A stretch of DNA of 64,000 nucleotides from Haliotispira sp965263485. Lineage in GTDB: Bacteria; Spirochaetota; Spirochaetia; SP-2023. Position 1 is the first letter of the stretch; every line of letters starts with the position of its first letter. Of this stretch, positions 8,307-18,944 are shown piece by piece. Location of the stretch: contig CBDHHO010000004.1 in NCBI GenBank assembly GCA_965263485.1, positions 1,178,001 through 1,242,000 of the forward strand, written 5' to 3'. The notes under the pieces were generated by a model. It ran no database searches. It was not told the DNA's origin and was given only the letters and a program-made list of their open reading frames with translations. The position numbers and the translations under genes are program-made.

Positions 8307-11300
8307 TGAAGCCTCAGTCTCTCTTTCAACGCCTCTTTTCACCCGGGAAGCGAAAAAAAACCAAACACAGGTCCAAGGGCTCTGACAGTTGGCAGGAACT
8401 CAGGGTGGCTGTGGAGCAAGCCCGCAGCCAAGCAGAGCAGGAATACCGGAAACCCGAACAGAGCAGCCGGCTCTCCGCTGCACCGTCTCCATCGCAATCC
8501 AAATCAAAGCGACCCGCCAAAGCTGTGGACCAATACACTGCCGACCCGCACCCGTGCATCGGGCAGCCCCAAGCCCCAAAGGCCCCAAAGACTCGAAAGG
8601 CCTTAAAGACAGCGCCCCGACCTTCACTCAAATGCAGGGCGCCATTTTGGGTGCTGCGCCGCAGGACACTGTGGCTGCGCTCGCCCAAACGGCTGTCCCC
8701 AAAACGGCTGCCCAAACAGCTGCTAAGAACAATGACAGCTTTACTGCTTCGCAGCTTGCGCGCAGGGCTCAAGCAAACACTGAGCCAAATCTTGAATGGG
8801 ATCATGGCTTGGGGGCCAAGTCTGTTCCGCGGTTTTCACAGCCTGCTCTATCCCTCGCGCTTGTTCGGGCACTACCGCCGGAGCTACCACCACTCACAGC
8901 AGCACTGGCGGCGCCGGCTGCTGTGGCGTCAGTGTTTTTACTTTGGCTTTTCGCTTAGCTGCTTTGCCGGGCTGCTCTTGAGTGCCTGGTTGCTGATATC
9001 TGCCCGGCAGTGGCAGCATCAGTTGCAAGGCCGGCTCCAAGGTCTTTTCGCCAGCTTGGAGCAGCAGTATGGCATTCAGCTACGTTTCCGCTTGCAGACT
9101 CTCCATCTGCTGCACCGCATCCGGCTCAGCGATATTCAGCTGCGCCTCGAAGTTCCCATTCCGAGACCGGGTTCCTCCGCTTCCTTTGGCGCGGAACCTG
9201 CAGTTCCCGCGCAGGTGCGCAGCATTCCTCTGCTGCCCGGCAGTATCTCAGCCGAGAGCCCCGATAAAAAGCACAGAGCAGAACAAACGACCCGGAGCAT
9301 CTCCTGGCCTGCAACAACGGGAGCAGGTATCCCTTTGTTCAAAGAGCCCGCAGCCTTTTCCCGGCTGCTGAGGCAGTGGCTGCGGGAGCTGCCGCCCGAC
9401 CAGCATCAGGCAATGATCCAAGCACTAGCCCCGGACCGGTCCGGAGACAGGCAAGGCGCAGGAACTCGCGCGGCAATGCTAGTCCGGGCAACCCAAGCAC
9501 CGGGTACGGTGACCGACCGCTCCAATGTTCAGCACGCTCAGGCTCAGGACGTTCAGGCCCAGCACGTTCAGCTTTACCTCAGTGTCGATCGGCTTCATAT
9601 TCGCTTCAGCCTGCCTGCTCTGCTGAGCCAGAGCTGGCAGTTGCTGCGTCAGATGCTCCGATCCCAGTTGGACCATGACCCGCTGGATTCTGTGGCGGAG
9701 CCGGGACTGCTGCAAGAACTGGCCGAACTGCGGCGCAATGGCCTGAGCGGCGGACGGAGGGGAACGGACAAAGATATCTGGCGCCTGTTCGAACTACTGC
9801 AGAATGTGCGCAAGTTGCGCCTGGGTGCGGTCCAGCTGCAAATCTATACTTCGCCGCTGAATGGGCCGGTACAGGTTATGCCGGAAACCGGGGACCCCAC
9901 CGCAAAGCTTAGCGGGCCTCGGACGGCCTCAGAGCCCCTGATTTGGCAGGAGCTATTGCAAAACATGCGCGGCTTTCCCATCGAAGTCCGTTCCCTGCAG
10001 CTGGATTTCAATTTCTACCAACAAATATTTGAAGGCCAAGGCATCCGCTTCCTGTTGCAGCGCCAGGAAACTGCCGGCGGGCAGAACAGCCTACCTCACG
10101 TTTTGGGCCCCGCAAATGCCGCTTCCCGTTCTCCGCGGCCGTCCGGGAGGGCACGGCCCTCTGGAGGAGCACGACTATGGCAACGCCTGCGGTCCCGGAT
10201 TCCCGCTGTCCAAGTTGCCTCTGCCCAACTTCCCCGTGAGCCGACGCAAGAAAGCAGCTATCTGTTTGACCTGCGGGGAAGTTTCCGCAGCAGGCTCAGC
10301 GAGGCCGCTGCGGGCGTCCGCACAGAAGCAGCAGCGAAGGCACCATTGAGCTTCTGGGGCCAATTGCATGCCAGTGGAGGCCTGAGCGGAGACTTCAGCC
10401 AAGCCTACCTGATCATGGAGCTGCAAGAATTTCACAGCAACTACGCCAGCCTGCGCCCCATTCAATTCAAGGTCGAATACCGGCCCGATGCCGTAAGATT
10501 ACAGGTCCTCTCAGGCATCCGACAGCTGGACTGGCAGCTCCATTACCGCTTTGCGGAGCAGTCTGTTCAGCTGGACTTACAGGCCAATGATTTCCGGCTG
10601 GGCAACTACTTTGAGCTCCCGCCGCAGAACTCCGAAAACCGGGCCTTTGTCCGGGCTGTGGAGCCCTTCCTCGGCACCCGGCTGAACGGCGAAAGCAGTG
10701 TACAAGTGTTGCTGCCCCGGAGAGCGGCACTTCCGCAGCAGTCATCAGATCTGGTACCGGCTGTGTCTCGCAAAAACTTGCAATTGCTCTATCGGGCCGA
10801 TCTCAAGGCCTACCTCTCGGGCTTGAGATTGGCTTTTGCTGGTGAAGGAGACTTGCAGAGCCTGCGGGCCCATAAGATGGAAGCCAGCCGACAGAACGGC
10901 TCGCAGAACTGGCGCGTGGATTTCCGCGGCGATTTGCCTTACCACAGCCTCCTGCCGAGCGGCAAGCTGCAAGTGCAGTGGCAGGGCCGCCGCCCCCCTG
11001 CTGCTGCTACACCCTCTTCTCCATTCTCGTATCGGGGAGAATTCCTGCTGCGCCGCAGCAGTGCCGAACAGCAGAATGCCGCCCTGCTCCTAATCGACAC
11101 CTTGCGCAGCCGGTTCTCCGGCCCGGGACTGCCCGAAGAGCTCTCTCCGCCTTCGGCGATGCAACTGCTCTCCTCCTTATCTATTGCTTCATCACCCGCA
11201 TCATCGGGGTCGACAAACCCTGCGCTCGGCAGCAGTGCATACGACTCTGCACAAGCTCCGGTGAGCGTAGAGCTATTGAACGGTCCGCCTCCCTGGGCCC

Positions 11301-14300
11301 AGCCCCAGCTGCGCATGGCAGTAGTCTACCGTCAGCAAAAGCCCGGGCAGCACAACTACACCATCAACACTCAGCTGCGTCTGCCGTTGAGTCGGGAACA
11401 GATGCGCGCTGCCGAGCAGCGTGTGGGCCCCACTCTGTACCGGGGCAGCCCCCTCTATCCGGGTGGAGCCGTACGGGAGTATTCCCGCCCCGCCGGTGGG
11501 GAGGGCAGGGCCTCCCCACCGGTTCCTTACAAGGACTCAGTTCCCATAGCAGCGGGGTCGTTCCGCCAGGAAGCTGAGCTGGCCGACCCCGCCTTCTATC
11601 TGCTGCCGGTACTGAGTCTCTCCGGCTCGCTGCATCGGAATAGCACAAATGCGGTAAGTTTAGCCGGCAGTCCTCCGAGTGCGGATGTTCTTGGAAGCCG
11701 ATTTGACCGGCCCGCAGATCCGGTCGGGCCGGACCGAACCCAAATCCTTGGGACCCGAGCCGAACTGGAAGCCCACACGCTGGAGTGGGACGCAGCACAA
11801 AAGCATTTTGGCAATGGCCAGGTAGCTTTGTACAAGCTGCTGGGCAGGGAACTCTCGCCGGGACTCGAATTTTTATTCCCCGGGCTGAGTGATGCCGCGC
11901 TGAGGATCAACGGCAGCCTGATCAGTGATTTTCAAAGCTTTCAATTTTGGCTTGACGAATTTCGCATCCAGGGTAGAGAGTCGGCCCAAGAACCAAACCG
12001 GGAATGGAGGCCGGCTGCCAACCCGTCTGTCCGCGCTGAAGTCCCGATCAATGACCCCGATACCCAAGGCCCCCCCCATTCTCAGAATGGTCAAAATGCT
12101 CAAGCAGCAGAAGGGCAGCAGTTCTTTCTGCTGCGTGGCACGGCCAACCCTCGGCAGATTGACCTCGAGCAGCTACAGCTGCGCTGGGATCGCTTCCGCA
12201 TGGACAATCGCTTTCTGTGGAATATCGAGGAGCGGAGCGGGCAGGGCCTGCTGAGGCTGCAAAATCGGGACCTCAACTATAGTCTCAAGCACTTGCAACT
12301 GCCCAGCACCCGAGCATCGGGGGATGCCAGTCTCGCGGCAGAAGAACAGAGCACCGGCCCGGAGGCTGGCCGGAACAAGCAGGTGTGGCTGTTGCAAGGG
12401 GACTACCAGCTTTACGCCTACTTTAACTCACAACGCTACCAAGCCACCTTTCAACAGCTGCCCCTGCCCTCGTTGCCCGGTCTCGAACAGTTCCTCTCCG
12501 CCCGGCCCGGCCAGATTCTGAATGCGTCGGCTGCCGAACACAGCATTGAGCTCGGCAGTCGGCTCAGCCTGAACGTATCGGGCAACTACCCCCTGGCTGA
12601 CTACCGCACTGGAAGCCGGCAATGGGATCTGAGGAACTGGCACCTCAATATCTCGCGGCTGCGTCTGCAGATTCCCGAAGGGACTGCCTATTTCAAGGAG
12701 GGCGCGGAGCTGTCTCTGGCTGGCTTTTGGCATCCTGAGCAGCTCAAACTCCAGCAACTTGTTCTGCTGGAGCCCCGGCGCCGCTTACAGGGCCAGGGCA
12801 GCCTGCGCCTGCTCAGACCGGCTGAGCCGGTCTCACCAGCAGCCCGGCCGGCACAACCGGCTCCAGGCGGAGTATCTTCCTTGCCCGACCACGCTGAGCG
12901 GCCGACTCACGACCAAGCGGAGTGGCCCGGAGAGGTTCCAAAAGAGGGGCGGGCCAGCCCAATCATAAAGTCTGATCCCGGTGACAATGCTGTGGTATCC
13001 GTCCCCCATCTGACGACTCAGCAGGCCCGGGCTCCGGCTCTGCCCCTGCCCCGGGAACTACAACGGGAAGACCTGGCCTCTCAAGAAGTTGAAGCGCAAG
13101 GCCCGGACAGTTACTGGCTGGGCAATTTTCAGCTGCAAGGCTTCCTGACTGAGCTGGGTATCCGCCAAGGGGCCGGGCAGATCGAAGGTGCTGAGAATCT
13201 CAGGCTCGAATTCAGCACCGAAGAGAACCGGTTCAACATCAAAGGCGAGGGCTGGCTCGATGCCACGCGCTTTACCCGCTTGTTCAGTTTGCTGCGAAAC
13301 AAGGCGCACATTGAGTTGGATAGGGGCGCGATCCACTTCGTTCTGGAATCCCAAGGCCAATTGCGAGGACGCTTGCAAGACCAACTGCGGGCCCTCTCGG
13401 ATCTGGACTTTGAGGAACTGCGCGGCAACTGGCAACTGTCCCAGGCCAGTTACGCCAATCGCGAACTGGACATCGGTTCACAAATTCTGTGGCACCGGGG
13501 CAGAGGCTCGCAAAACGGTACTTCCGATGCCTGGCTGTTTTCCGACATCAAAGGCAATTTTGGCAAATTGTTTTTCGAACGCAGCTTCTTGAGCTTTTAT
13601 CATCCTGCTGCCGCTTTGCCCAATTCAACAGAGCAACGACTGTCCGGGCTCTTAAATTACATCGTCCGAATGGGTGCAGATCATTCCTACCGCAGTTCTT
13701 TGTCGTTCGACTTACAGCGCAGTCTCGGCACCAGGGCCGGGTTGCGTACCACCCAGATACCCGTATCGGCTGCCCTGCCCGTAGCGAGTCTGAGTCCACT
13801 CAGTGTTCCCCACAGCAGCCCGATCAACTCCTTGGAACAAGAACTGCTGCGCTGGCGCGGCAGGCTCTACAGCTATCCGCTGCGCTCCTATTCCCTCAGC
13901 AGCGGTGAACAGTCATCGGGCAGCGGCTCCATCCGCGCTATCGCGAGCAACCTACGCAACAATGTCTTTGCCGATACGAGCACCATAGGCCGGCAGGAAA
14001 TACGCCAAATCTACCCCGGCTTCGATCTCTTTCTGGAGTCACGCCTGGTTCCGGTGCAGGCCCCAGAAAATACCACGGTGAAACAGCCAGAAGCCGGCAC
14101 CGCAACTGAGCAACAGCTCACAGGCGAACTGCGCCTGTTTCGGCACAGACCCGAAGACTTTGAAATGGGCATCCGGGTCCGCGGCTTCTGGCTCAATATC
14201 GGTAAAAGCTATCCCCTTTCGTTCCGGGCCAGTGGCCATAGCAACGGGCAGGACATCGATGCCCAAGTTGAAGAGCTGTTGATCAAACCTCAACTACTCA

Positions 14301-15907
14301 ACATCCTGATGCCCGAGGATGCGATCATGAAGCAGCCCGTGCTGCGTCTTGAAGAGGGCCAAATCTCGGGCCGCTTGCGGCTTCATGGCAAGTTGCTGGA
14401 CCCTTTGGCCGATGGCTCATTGCGGCTGGAAAATATCCGCTTGCAGTCTCCCTATTTTCCCGGTGAAGCTCCTATCCTCAACATCCAGCTGGTTTCCAAG
14501 GGCCATATCATTATGGCCCAGCCATTTCGCATCCGGTTCCAGAATGGAGAGCTCTACAGCTCTGGCTATGAATCAGCCTACCTACGGCACCGGGCCCTGC
14601 AAATCAGCCGCTACTATCTGGGTTTCAGCGCCAAGGGCAAAGAAGGCATTCCCATTTTCTACGATGCTTACGGCATTCAGTACGCGGCCAGTGCCCGCGG
14701 CTCTGCCACCCTCGAAGGCGATGAACAGAGCACTTACCTCAACGCCGACTTGGAATTCAATCGCTTGCTAATGCAGGGCAGTCCTCATCACAACACTCTA
14801 GCTTCCTCGGATCCCGGGCACACGCGCCATCCCTTTTCGCTGGATATCCGCGCCAAAATCGGCAGTTCCGCCAGCTTGGTCTACCCCCAAGAAGCCAGTC
14901 CAATTTTCGACACCCGCCTCAACCCGCGCGATGAACTGCTGGTTTCCTATGACGGGAGGAAACGGCAGGGAAGTCTCGAAGGACGCATCACTCTCTATGA
15001 CGGCCAGCTCTACCTGCTGGGCAACCAGATGAGTCTGGACAAAGGCGAGCTGATCTTTGACGAAAGCTTCAACGACTTCTCGCCCGACATCAATCTGCTC
15101 TTCAGCCTCCACACCTATGACCAACAGGGCCAAAACATTCGGATCAACATGGATTACCAGGGTGACCTGACCCGACTCGCCGCACAGGATTGGAAACCGG
15201 CACTCTATTCCCGCCCACCACTCGCCGAGCCCGAGTTGCGCCAGCTGATCGCCGCCCAGTTCGGCTCCGGGGGCAGTGTTTTGATCAATGACCCCTCCTT
15301 GCGCCAGAACCAGCTTTTTTCGAACGTGCTCTCCCGGCTGGGTAGCAGCGTGGTACTCAAACCGGTCGAAGAAATTGTTCGCAAAGCATTCAAATTTGAT
15401 GAAGTGAGCCTGAAAACCGATTTGCTCGGCAATTTGTTGAACGATTATTGGAATATCAACTATCGTCTTTCCGGGCCGATAAATGGCTCAGGGCTTGACG
15501 GGGGCTCCCGGCTCAATAATGCGGTTGATTCGGATTCGGGAAACTGGCTTAAGTACTTGGATAAGACACATATATCCTTCGGTAGCTACATCGACCGCGA
15601 TAATAGCATTTTGCTCTCGTTTAACATTGACCTTCTGTATAAGCCTCAGGACACTAGTCCGGTTTTCTTCGCTCACAATGGTTTGCAAATCGTTCCGGGA
15701 ATTGGCCTGAAGTTTAACACACCGCTGATCGATATTACATGGGACATCGGTGTGGCACACTACAACGATTTTCTGATTACCGACAGCAGTCTGCTGCTCG
15801 AATGGTCGCTAAGCGATTTCCTCAGTCGCAGACGTCTTGCTGCCTTGGAGTATCGGCAAGACAGAGAGGATGAGGGCGAAGAGCTGATCCCCTATTCTGA
15901 GAAATGA
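8306..15907 (+). CDS. tamB: TamB/AsmA-like translocation-assembly protein, very large
   Basis: 2533 residues from the GTG at 8306, which overlaps the stop of the previous gene by 1 nt. Residues 1-205 are basic and cytoplasmic-looking, and 210-232 form a signal anchor. A long periplasmic region of repeating amphipathic beta-strands follows, as in bridge-like lipid-transport/TamB proteins. The C-terminal TamB domain is clear: ITLYDGQLYLLGNQMSL, GELIFDES, INLLFSLHTYDQQGQNI and LRQLIAAQFG near residues 2220-2330. In the family this bridge spans the envelope and helps supply phospholipid or assemble outer-membrane proteins. The length is well above the usual TamB size; Pro/Ser/Gly-rich inserts account for part of the excess. 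The bamA and skp genes follow, as in Treponema. Confidence 0.85.
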   Translation: MKPQSLFQRLFSPGKRKKTKHRSKGSDSWQELRVAVEQARSQAEQEYRKPEQSSRLSAAPSPSQSKSKRPAKAVDQYTADPHPCIGQPQAPKAPKTRKALKTAPRPSLKCRAPFWVLRRRTLWLRSPKRLSPKRLPKQLLRTMTALLLRSLRAGLKQTLSQILNGIMAWGPSLFRGFHSLLYPSRLFGHYRRSYHHSQQHWRRRLLWRQCFYFGFSLSCFAGLLLSAWLLISARQWQHQLQGRLQGLFASLEQQYGIQLRFRLQTLHLLHRIRLSDIQLRLEVPIPRPGSSASFGAEPAVPAQVRSIPLLPGSISAESPDKKHRAEQTTRSISWPATTGAGIPLFKEPAAFSRLLRQWLRELPPDQHQAMIQALAPDRSGDRQGAGTRAAMLVRATQAPGTVTDRSNVQHAQAQDVQAQHVQLYLSVDRLHIRFSLPALLSQSWQLLRQMLRSQLDHDPLDSVAEPGLLQELAELRRNGLSGGRRGTDKDIWRLFELLQNVRKLRLGAVQLQIYTSPLNGPVQVMPETGDPTAKLSGPRTASEPLIWQELLQNMRGFPIEVRSLQLDFNFYQQIFEGQGIRFLLQRQETAGGQNSLPHVLGPANAASRSPRPSGRARPSGGARLWQRLRSRIPAVQVASAQLPREPTQESSYLFDLRGSFRSRLSEAAAGVRTEAAAKAPLSFWGQLHASGGLSGDFSQAYLIMELQEFHSNYASLRPIQFKVEYRPDAVRLQVLSGIRQLDWQLHYRFAEQSVQLDLQANDFRLGNYFELPPQNSENRAFVRAVEPFLGTRLNGESSVQVLLPRRAALPQQSSDLVPAVSRKNLQLLYRADLKAYLSGLRLAFAGEGDLQSLRAHKMEASRQNGSQNWRVDFRGDLPYHSLLPSGKLQVQWQGRRPPAAATPSSPFSYRGEFLLRRSSAEQQNAALLLIDTLRSRFSGPGLPEELSPPSAMQLLSSLSIASSPASSGSTNPALGSSAYDSAQAPVSVELLNGPPPWAQPQLRMAVVYRQQKPGQHNYTINTQLRLPLSREQMRAAEQRVGPTLYRGSPLYPGGAVREYSRPAGGEGRASPPVPYKDSVPIAAGSFRQEAELADPAFYLLPVLSLSGSLHRNSTNAVSLAGSPPSADVLGSRFDRPADPVGPDRTQILGTRAELEAHTLEWDAAQKHFGNGQVALYKLLGRELSPGLEFLFPGLSDAALRINGSLISDFQSFQFWLDEFRIQGRESAQEPNREWRPAANPSVRAEVPINDPDTQGPPHSQNGQNAQAAEGQQFFLLRGTANPRQIDLEQLQLRWDRFRMDNRFLWNIEERSGQGLLRLQNRDLNYSLKHLQLPSTRASGDASLAAEEQSTGPEAGRNKQVWLLQGDYQLYAYFNSQRYQATFQQLPLPSLPGLEQFLSARPGQILNASAAEHSIELGSRLSLNVSGNYPLADYRTGSRQWDLRNWHLNISRLRLQIPEGTAYFKEGAELSLAGFWHPEQLKLQQLVLLEPRRRLQGQGSLRLLRPAEPVSPAARPAQPAPGGVSSLPDHAERPTHDQAEWPGEVPKEGRASPIIKSDPGDNAVVSVPHLTTQQARAPALPLPRELQREDLASQEVEAQGPDSYWLGNFQLQGFLTELGIRQGAGQIEGAENLRLEFSTEENRFNIKGEGWLDATRFTRLFSLLRNKAHIELDRGAIHFVLESQGQLRGRLQDQLRALSDLDFEELRGNWQLSQASYANRELDIGSQILWHRGRGSQNGTSDAWLFSDIKGNFGKLFFERSFLSFYHPAAALPNSTEQRLSGLLNYIVRMGADHSYRSSLSFDLQRSLGTRAGLRTTQIPVSAALPVASLSPLSVPHSSPINSLEQELLRWRGRLYSYPLRSYSLSSGEQSSGSGSIRAIASNLRNNVFADTSTIGRQEIRQIYPGFDLFLESRLVPVQAPENTTVKQPEAGTATEQQLTGELRLFRHRPEDFEMGIRVRGFWLNIGKSYPLSFRASGHSNGQDIDAQVEELLIKPQLLNILMPEDAIMKQPVLRLEEGQISGRLRLHGKLLDPLADGSLRLENIRLQSPYFPGEAPILNIQLVSKGHIIMAQPFRIRFQNGELYSSGYESAYLRHRALQISRYYLGFSAKGKEGIPIFYDAYGIQYAASARGSATLEGDEQSTYLNADLEFNRLLMQGSPHHNTLASSDPGHTRHPFSLDIRAKIGSSASLVYPQEASPIFDTRLNPRDELLVSYDGRKRQGSLEGRITLYDGQLYLLGNQMSLDKGELIFDESFNDFSPDINLLFSLHTYDQQGQNIRINMDYQGDLTRLAAQDWKPALYSRPPLAEPELRQLIAAQFGSGGSVLINDPSLRQNQLFSNVLSRLGSSVVLKPVEEIVRKAFKFDEVSLKTDLLGNLLNDYWNINYRLSGPINGSGLDGGSRLNNAVDSDSGNWLKYLDKTHISFGSYIDRDNSILLSFNIDLLYKPQDTSPVFFAHNGLQIVPGIGLKFNTPLIDITWDIGVAHYNDFLITDSSLLLEWSLSDFLSRRRLAALEYRQDREDEGEELIPYSEK

Positions 15908-16254
15908 TCGCCGGGCCGCTTCGCTCTGAAACAGTATTGGGACAACTGTTCAGAATATTGAGGCAGGGAGCTCCGCTTCGGAACAGAGACCGCTGTAAAA
16001 ATGGGGATTTTTAGAGGTATCCTGAAAATCGTATCACTCCGCGAGATGGGTATTGTGGCCCTGCTTCAGGCAATAATACCACTTTTTGATGCTGAATGAG
16101 CAGAATTTTCACGAGCAGCACGGGGCAGGCATACTTGTTGCATGGAGAAGGATTATCATTCAACGCACAGAATGGAAATTTTCAGGGACTTCTTTGAAAA
16201 TATTGATCGCGATCGGGAGAGAAATCGCGAATCTCCGACAAATCTGCCAGCGAG
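15908..16254. repeat. Intergenic repeat region between tamB and bamA
   Basis: About 350 bp without a gene. A degenerate member of the interspersed family spans roughly 16008-16196. It starts near TTTTTAGAGGTATCC and carries the recurring TGAAAATCGTATC, GATGCTGA-TGAG and GGCATACTTGTTG blocks. It ends near ATGGAAATTTTCAGGGACTTC. The remaining bases up to the bamA GTG contain the likely ribosome-binding site (CAGCGAGGTG). Confidence 0.6.
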
Positions 16255-18942
16255 GTGAACCAATTGACCAAAGTAGTCTATCGCATAAAAGGCACAGGGC
16301 GCAGGCAAATTCCGGGCCGGGCATTGGCACCGGGCGCAGTTTTTCTGTTCACGATTTTTACCCTCGTCACTCTTCCTGTCGGGCAGCTCTTTGCGCAGCA
16401 GAACAACGGCGGAATCGGCCAAGAGCCCGGAGATGGCACAACGCAACCGAGTAGCGACCCCTCCGGCTTGATCGGCCTGCGCATCCGCGAAATCATCTTT
16501 CAGGGTCTGATCAACGTGCGCGAACGCGACATCCGGGCCCTGCGCGACAACAATGTCGGCCAGGAGCTGAGTGATGAAATCATCCGCAATATCATTGTCG
16601 ATGCCTTCAACTTTGAATCCTTCTCCAACGTAGAATTGGCCTATGAACAGACTTCGCCCAATACTGTACGATTGTATATCAAGTTTGAGGAGAAAAAGCT
16701 GGTTTCCAAGATTTTGTTTCCGGGGCGCAGTACGTTATTGAGCCAGGGCAAGCTCAGAGAAGCCATTCAGTTGCAGGAGCGGGAAAGTTTCTACGAAGAG
16801 TCTGCCGTCCGCGCCGATGAACGCCGCATTGAGTCAGCTTACTTTGAAAAAGGTGCCCTCAATACCACGGTGCGCAGCAGCATTGAAGAGAATCCCCGCA
16901 AGCCCAATTCCGTGGTCGTTTATTTTCACATCAATGAGGGGGGGCGCCTGCGCATCATCGGAGTGGACTTTATAGGCAGCAGCTACACCAAGAGCAAGTT
17001 GTTCGGCTCCCGTGGCCCGGGGGGAAACCCGCTCAACTACAAAGCCGATATTTTCTTCTTTCCCAAAAACTATGTGGCGCGCAATATTGAAGATGATCGC
17101 CAGATCTATGAGTCGTTCTATCACTCAGAAGGTTATCTGGACATGCGCGTCAGCCGGGTTGAGGAAGTCCTCTCCCGGGTCAGTCGCACCAAACTCGAAG
17201 TTTCCAAAACCAGAGTGGCCCGGACCAAATACCTGAAATTGATCTATCACATTGAGGAAGGGCCCCGCTACAGTTATGACAGCCTCACCTTTGAGGGCAA
17301 TGAACTGTTCAGCACCGGGGAACTGCTCACCCTCTTTTCGATGAAAAAGGGTGAGCCTTTTAATCTGACGGATTTTAATGCCAGCGTTGCAGCAATACAG
17401 CAGCGCTACATCTCGCTGGGCTACGCTCAGACTCAGGTGGTACCAGTCGAGCAGAAGGATGGCAGCAAACTGACTGTTTCGTATGCGATCAAGATACTTG
17501 AGAGCAAGGTGCGCAATCGCATTGAATCAATCGAGATCGAAGGCAATACTCTGACCAAAGACTATGTGGTACTGCGCGAAATCCCGCTCAAACCCGGTGA
17601 CATCTTCAACGGTGCCGAGCTGCGCCGGAGCATCGAAAACCTGATCTACACTCGCTATTTTGAGTCGGTGGACCCTGAAATCATTCAGGGTTCAGCTCCC
17701 AACCTGATTCGCATCATCTTGCACGTCGCAGAGGGCCAGACCCTCAATGTTTCGGCCGGGCTGCGTATCAGTCCTTCGGCCGTAGAAGGCAGCTTTCCGA
17801 TCAGCGGGACCTTTCAACTCTCTGACAGCAATTTTCTGGGACGTGGTTATTCGCTGGGCACCAGTCTGGAACTGGGCGTGAGCAACCAGAACATCCAGGT
17901 CCAATTTGGCAACCCCCGCGTCTTTGGCTCCATTGTGGGAGTTGGCATTTCTTTGGGTTTCAATCACAGTCTGGGAGCCGGTATTCCCCAGGACATGGAT
18001 GGCAACGGCATACTCGACCCCTTCCGGACCAGGAAAGAATTTGAGGAGGCTTCGGCTACTCAGATTTCCCAATACCTGCGCAGCTACGGCATGCGCAACG
18101 AGAACAGCAGCTTCAACTTGGGACTCAACGCCAGTCTGAACTGGCGTATCCCGATCTTCAATCAGTATAGCCGATTGTCCCTCAGCAGCGGCTATCGTAC
18201 TTCCGTGAGTTACGCCGACTATGACAACAACATTTTCCGGCCCCTGAACGAGCGCACCCGCAAGAACTTTCAGACTTGGCTGTTCAGCGATACCCTGAAT
18301 TTCGGCATGTCGTGGAGCACCACGGACGTGCCCGTTGAGCCCAGCCGCGGTGTATTGTTGTCACAACGCTTTACCTTGGGGGGGCTGGCTCCTACCAATG
18401 AAAACATCTACTACTTGCAGAGCCGCAGTGCGCTGGACTTCTATATTCCGATTGTCGAAGCCACAGCCAGCCGCAGCGACTATGTGTTCCGCCTGATTTT
18501 CCATTTCGGGACTTCGTTCAGCATCCTTTTGCGACACCCGTGGCAGAATCAGGAGCCGGATGCTCAGTTCTATGGCAGCCGCCTGCTGCGTTACACCATG
18601 CTCAATCGCGGCAGCTGGGCCTACGACTATGGTCGGGCCCTATGGACCACCACGGCAGAGCTGCGCTACCCCATCATACCACGTATTTTAAGCCTCGATT
18701 TGTTCATTGATGCATTGCTGCTGTGGCGCGAACTGAGCCGGATCGGCAGCAGCAGCATCGATGATTTCCGCTTCACTGTTGGTTTTGGCCCGCGTCTGAC
18801 CATTCCTCAGTTGCCGCTGGCCATCTACATCACTAAGAACTTCCGCTTTGAGAATGGTATATTAAACGGTAATCCGGAGCCGGAGAACTTTACTATGACT
18901 GAGGGCTGGGCCTTTAGCTTTGTGCTGAGCATTCAATTTTAA
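16255..18942 (+). CDS. bamA: Outer membrane protein assembly factor BamA
   Basis: 895 residues from the GTG at 16255. Signal peptide to about residue 48 (LPVGQLFAQ). Several POTRA domains follow (about 70-500), with typical units such as IREIIFQGLINVRERDI, YDSLTFEGNELFSTGELL and IESIEIEGNTLTKDYVV. The C-terminal half is a 16-strand surface-antigen beta-barrel (GYSLGTSLELGVSNQN to the terminal FSFVLSIQF), ending in the aromatic residue expected of outer-membrane proteins. BamA inserts beta-barrel proteins into the outer membrane. The order tamB-bamA-skp matches Treponema (Tp92/TP0326). Confidence 0.94.
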   Translation: MNQLTKVVYRIKGTGRRQIPGRALAPGAVFLFTIFTLVTLPVGQLFAQQNNGGIGQEPGDGTTQPSSDPSGLIGLRIREIIFQGLINVRERDIRALRDNNVGQELSDEIIRNIIVDAFNFESFSNVELAYEQTSPNTVRLYIKFEEKKLVSKILFPGRSTLLSQGKLREAIQLQERESFYEESAVRADERRIESAYFEKGALNTTVRSSIEENPRKPNSVVVYFHINEGGRLRIIGVDFIGSSYTKSKLFGSRGPGGNPLNYKADIFFFPKNYVARNIEDDRQIYESFYHSEGYLDMRVSRVEEVLSRVSRTKLEVSKTRVARTKYLKLIYHIEEGPRYSYDSLTFEGNELFSTGELLTLFSMKKGEPFNLTDFNASVAAIQQRYISLGYAQTQVVPVEQKDGSKLTVSYAIKILESKVRNRIESIEIEGNTLTKDYVVLREIPLKPGDIFNGAELRRSIENLIYTRYFESVDPEIIQGSAPNLIRIILHVAEGQTLNVSAGLRISPSAVEGSFPISGTFQLSDSNFLGRGYSLGTSLELGVSNQNIQVQFGNPRVFGSIVGVGISLGFNHSLGAGIPQDMDGNGILDPFRTRKEFEEASATQISQYLRSYGMRNENSSFNLGLNASLNWRIPIFNQYSRLSLSSGYRTSVSYADYDNNIFRPLNERTRKNFQTWLFSDTLNFGMSWSTTDVPVEPSRGVLLSQRFTLGGLAPTNENIYYLQSRSALDFYIPIVEATASRSDYVFRLIFHFGTSFSILLRHPWQNQEPDAQFYGSRLLRYTMLNRGSWAYDYGRALWTTTAELRYPIIPRILSLDLFIDALLLWRELSRIGSSSIDDFRFTVGFGPRLTIPQLPLAIYITKNFRFENGILNGNPEPENFTMTEGWAFSFVLSIQF

Positions 18943-18944
18943 GG

